Shown piece by piece: positions 14,177 to 16,130 of a stretch of 16,130 nucleotides of DNA. Position numbers and translations under genes: made by a program. Origin of the DNA: Rhodospirillales bacterium (GTDB lineage Bacteria; Pseudomonadota; Alphaproteobacteria; Rhodospirillales; JABHCV01); contig JADHSW010000047.1 of assembly GCA_016776705.1 (NCBI GenBank), forward strand, positions 1 to 16,130, given 5' to 3'. Numbering within the stretch: the stretch's first letter is position 1; each line of letters starts with the position of its first letter. Under the pieces are notes generated by a model that was not told the origin of the DNA, did not search any database, and saw only the letters and a list, made by a program, of their open reading frames with translations.

Positions 14177-16130
14177 ATGGGTAAGGAAACGCCAAGCGCC
14201 ACCAAACATGTTCCGACATATTGCTACCAGTGTGTCGCAGGGCCGGACTTGCTGACCGTTAAGGTCGAAGAGAACGTGGCGACCGAGGTCGAGCCCAACT
14301 TCAGGGCCGAACAGGTGCATCCAGCGGCAGGCAAGGTTTGCGTCAAGGCCTATGGCCTGATCCAGAAAACCTACAATCCGCACCGGATTCTTACCCCGAT
14401 GAAACGCACCAACCCGAACAAGGGAAAAGGTGAAGACCCGCGTTTTGTTCCTATTTCCTGGGACGAAGCCCTGGACACCATCGCCGGTCGCCTGAATGAA
14501 ATTCGCGAAACCGGACTGCATGACGAATCCGGTTATCCCCGTCTCGCAGCCAGCTTTGGCGGTGGCGGCACGCCGACATCCTACATGGGAACATTCCCGG
14601 CTTTCCTTAGCGCATGGGGTCCGACAGATTTTGGCTTTGGTAGTGGTCAAGGGGTCAAGTGTTACCATTCGGAACATCTGTACGGCGAGCTGTGGCACCG
14701 GGCCTTTACGGTTTGTCCGGATACCCCCTTAAGTGAATACCTCATCTCGTTCGGGGCCAATGTGGAAGCATCCGGTGGTGTTTGTGGCGTCAAACGTCAC
14801 GCCGACGCCCGTTCGCGAGGAACCAAGAGAATTCAGGTCGAGCCCCATCTTTCAGTTACCGGGGCCTGTTCCGAGGAATGGATACCGGTCAAACCGAAGA
14901 CCGACGCCGCCTTCCTGTTTGCCATGCTGCACGTGCTGCTGCACGAACACCCCCGTGAATCACTCGATCTCCCGTTCATAAAACACCGCACGACCTCGCC
15001 TTATCTGGTCGGTAATTTCGGCTCATACATGCGCGATCCGGCTACCCGCAAACCTCTTGTGTGGGATGGCAACACCAATGCCGCCGTTCCCTTTGACACC
15101 CCCGGTATCGATCCAGTTCTGGAAGGCGCTTTCCTGGTAAAAAAAGCCGTCGAGGAAGATGCTGATGGAAAGGTTTGGGAGCATTTCGACCAGCGCTGTT
15201 TTTCCGCCTTTGAAAAACTTGTCGCCCATTTCAAGGAACATACGCCCCTTTGGGCATCTGAAATTTGCGGCGTCCCGGCCAAAACCATTCGTCGCATCGC
15301 AATCGAATATCTGGAGCACGCCCGGGTAGGTGAAACCATCGAGATTGAAGGTCGCACCCTGCCCTTCCGGCCAGTAGCGATCATGATGGGAAAGACCGTC
15401 ACCAACGGCTGGGGCGGCTTTGAGTGCGTCTGGTCACGAACAATGCTCGCCTGCCTGATAGGCGGCCTGGAAGTTCCCGGCGGCACCCTTGGCACAACCG
15501 TACGCCTGAACAGGCCAGCCACGTCACGACAAGCCAGTGTCATCTCTACGCGGGACGGCATCATGGATTTCCCCATGAATCCGACGGACAAGGAAAACTG
15601 GATATCGACACCTGATGTGCGCAACGCCAACCGCACCCTGATCCCCCTTGTCGCCAACTCGCCCTGGAGCCAGGCACTTGGGCCGACCCACCTTGCCTGG
15701 ATGATGCAGGAGAAGGCACCTGAGAACTGGCCCAAACCGACGAAGCCCGATGTCTGGTTCGTTTACCGTACCAATCCGGTGATATCGTTCTGGGATACAA
15801 ATTCTATCGCTGAGACAATCAGCCGTTTTCCGCTGACCGTATGCTTCGCATATACCCGCGACGAAACCAACCACATGGCTGATATTCTGTTGCCCGAATG
15901 CACCGATCTGGAAAGCCTTCAGTTGATGCGTATTGGCGGCACCAAGTACACCGAGCAATTCTGGAAATATCAGGGCTTTGCCCTTCGTCAACCCGCGGTT
16001 GAGCCCCCCGGCGAGACCAGGGACATGACCTGGATCGCCACCGAACTTGCTAAACGCACCGGCCTGACGGAAGCCTATAACAAAGCCATCAACAAGGGTG
16101 CTGCTGGTGTTCGTTTAAACGGCCAGGGTT
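14177..16130 (+). CDS. Cytoplasmic molybdopterin (bis-MGD) oxidoreductase, catalytic subunit, 3' end missing
   Basis: The frame opens at ATG 14177 (AAAGGTG upstream) and continues past the window; 651 residues are visible of a likely 800-950. It belongs to the DMSO reductase / complex iron-sulfur molybdoenzyme superfamily. The N-terminal Fe-S region has Cys16-x2-Cys19 and Cys55, but no third cysteine after Cys19 (CYQCVAGPD). GVKCYHSEHLYGE around Cys162 looks like the Mo-ligand loop, and FGANVEASGG (192-201) like the cofactor-binding segment; DETNHMADILLPE is a typical C-terminal-half motif. There is no twin-arginine signal, so it should be cytoplasmic. It resembles, from memory, phenylacetyl-CoA:acceptor oxidoreductase (PadB) type enzymes. 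This is a hypothesis suggested by the upstream thioesterase and the paaK-like gene in the window. Fe-S and membrane-anchor subunits would be expected beyond the right edge. Confidence 0.85.
   Translation, partial: MGKETPSATKHVPTYCYQCVAGPDLLTVKVEENVATEVEPNFRAEQVHPAAGKVCVKAYGLIQKTYNPHRILTPMKRTNPNKGKGEDPRFVPISWDEALDTIAGRLNEIRETGLHDESGYPRLAASFGGGGTPTSYMGTFPAFLSAWGPTDFGFGSGQGVKCYHSEHLYGELWHRAFTVCPDTPLSEYLISFGANVEASGGVCGVKRHADARSRGTKRIQVEPHLSVTGACSEEWIPVKPKTDAAFLFAMLHVLLHEHPRESLDLPFIKHRTTSPYLVGNFGSYMRDPATRKPLVWDGNTNAAVPFDTPGIDPVLEGAFLVKKAVEEDADGKVWEHFDQRCFSAFEKLVAHFKEHTPLWASEICGVPAKTIRRIAIEYLEHARVGETIEIEGRTLPFRPVAIMMGKTVTNGWGGFECVWSRTMLACLIGGLEVPGGTLGTTVRLNRPATSRQASVISTRDGIMDFPMNPTDKENWISTPDVRNANRTLIPLVANSPWSQALGPTHLAWMMQEKAPENWPKPTKPDVWFVYRTNPVISFWDTNSIAETISRFPLTVCFAYTRDETNHMADILLPECTDLESLQLMRIGGTKYTEQFWKYQGFALRQPAVEPPGETRDMTWIATELAKRTGLTEAYNKAINKGAAGVRLNGQG

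Noticed and set aside
14162..14698. Long minus-strand frame opposite the Mo enzyme gene, and others like it to the right edge
   Set aside because: The plus strand codes for a recognisable molybdoenzyme throughout; these frames are its antisense shadow.

Overview
The window looks like chromosomal DNA from a free-living alphaproteobacterium, probably Rhodospirillales-like. This rests on the FixL-type PAS kinase, HD-GYP and GGDEF regulators, PaaK-type CoA ligase, FlK-like thioesterase and a moderate G+C backbone. The assignment is by resemblance recalled from memory, not by a search. No rRNA, tRNA or CRISPR array was seen. The longest gene-free stretch is about 270 bases.

Left edge (1-1283): an AT-richer patch with two overlapping minus-strand genes. 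One is a PD-(D/E)XK nuclease-like protein cut by the window edge; the other is an unknown protein whose 5' end is removed by a complete, apparently intact 718-bp IS1595-family insertion sequence (566-1283, 18-bp perfect terminal inverted repeats). A TolC-family outer-membrane protein gene begins directly after the IS.

Centre (2663-7074): signalling genes. They are a stand-alone CheY-like receiver, an exported protein of unknown function with a Pro/Glu-rich spacer, a PAS-PAS-GGDEF diguanylate cyclase, and tail to tail with it a receiver-HD-GYP phosphodiesterase, so c-di-GMP synthesis and breakdown sit side by side.

Middle (7158-10834): a phenylacetate-CoA ligase-like gene (paaK) with an intrinsic terminator. 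It is divergent from a soluble histidine kinase whose N-terminal receiver has lost its phosphorylation residues. The shared intergenic region holds a perfect FNR/FixK palindrome placed about 41 bases before the predicted start point of the kinase transcript. A PuuD-like class I glutamine amidotransferase follows in convergent orientation.

Right (10978-16130): the most interesting part. A small exported protein built of four ~45-residue repeats, each opening with a (T/R)-P-(S/A)-x-V-(F/Y) motif, is three bases from a membrane histidine kinase. That kinase's PAS domain aligns without gaps to FixL around its heme ligand (His343) and oxygen-contact arginine (Arg363). Next come a FlK-like hotdog thioesterase and a cytoplasmic molybdopterin oxidoreductase lacking one of the four usual Fe-S cysteines, cut by the window end. 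The FixL-like kinase, the FNR-type box, paaK, the thioesterase and the Mo enzyme together suggest oxygen-responsive, possibly anaerobic, metabolism of aryl-acetyl-CoA compounds. That link is inference.
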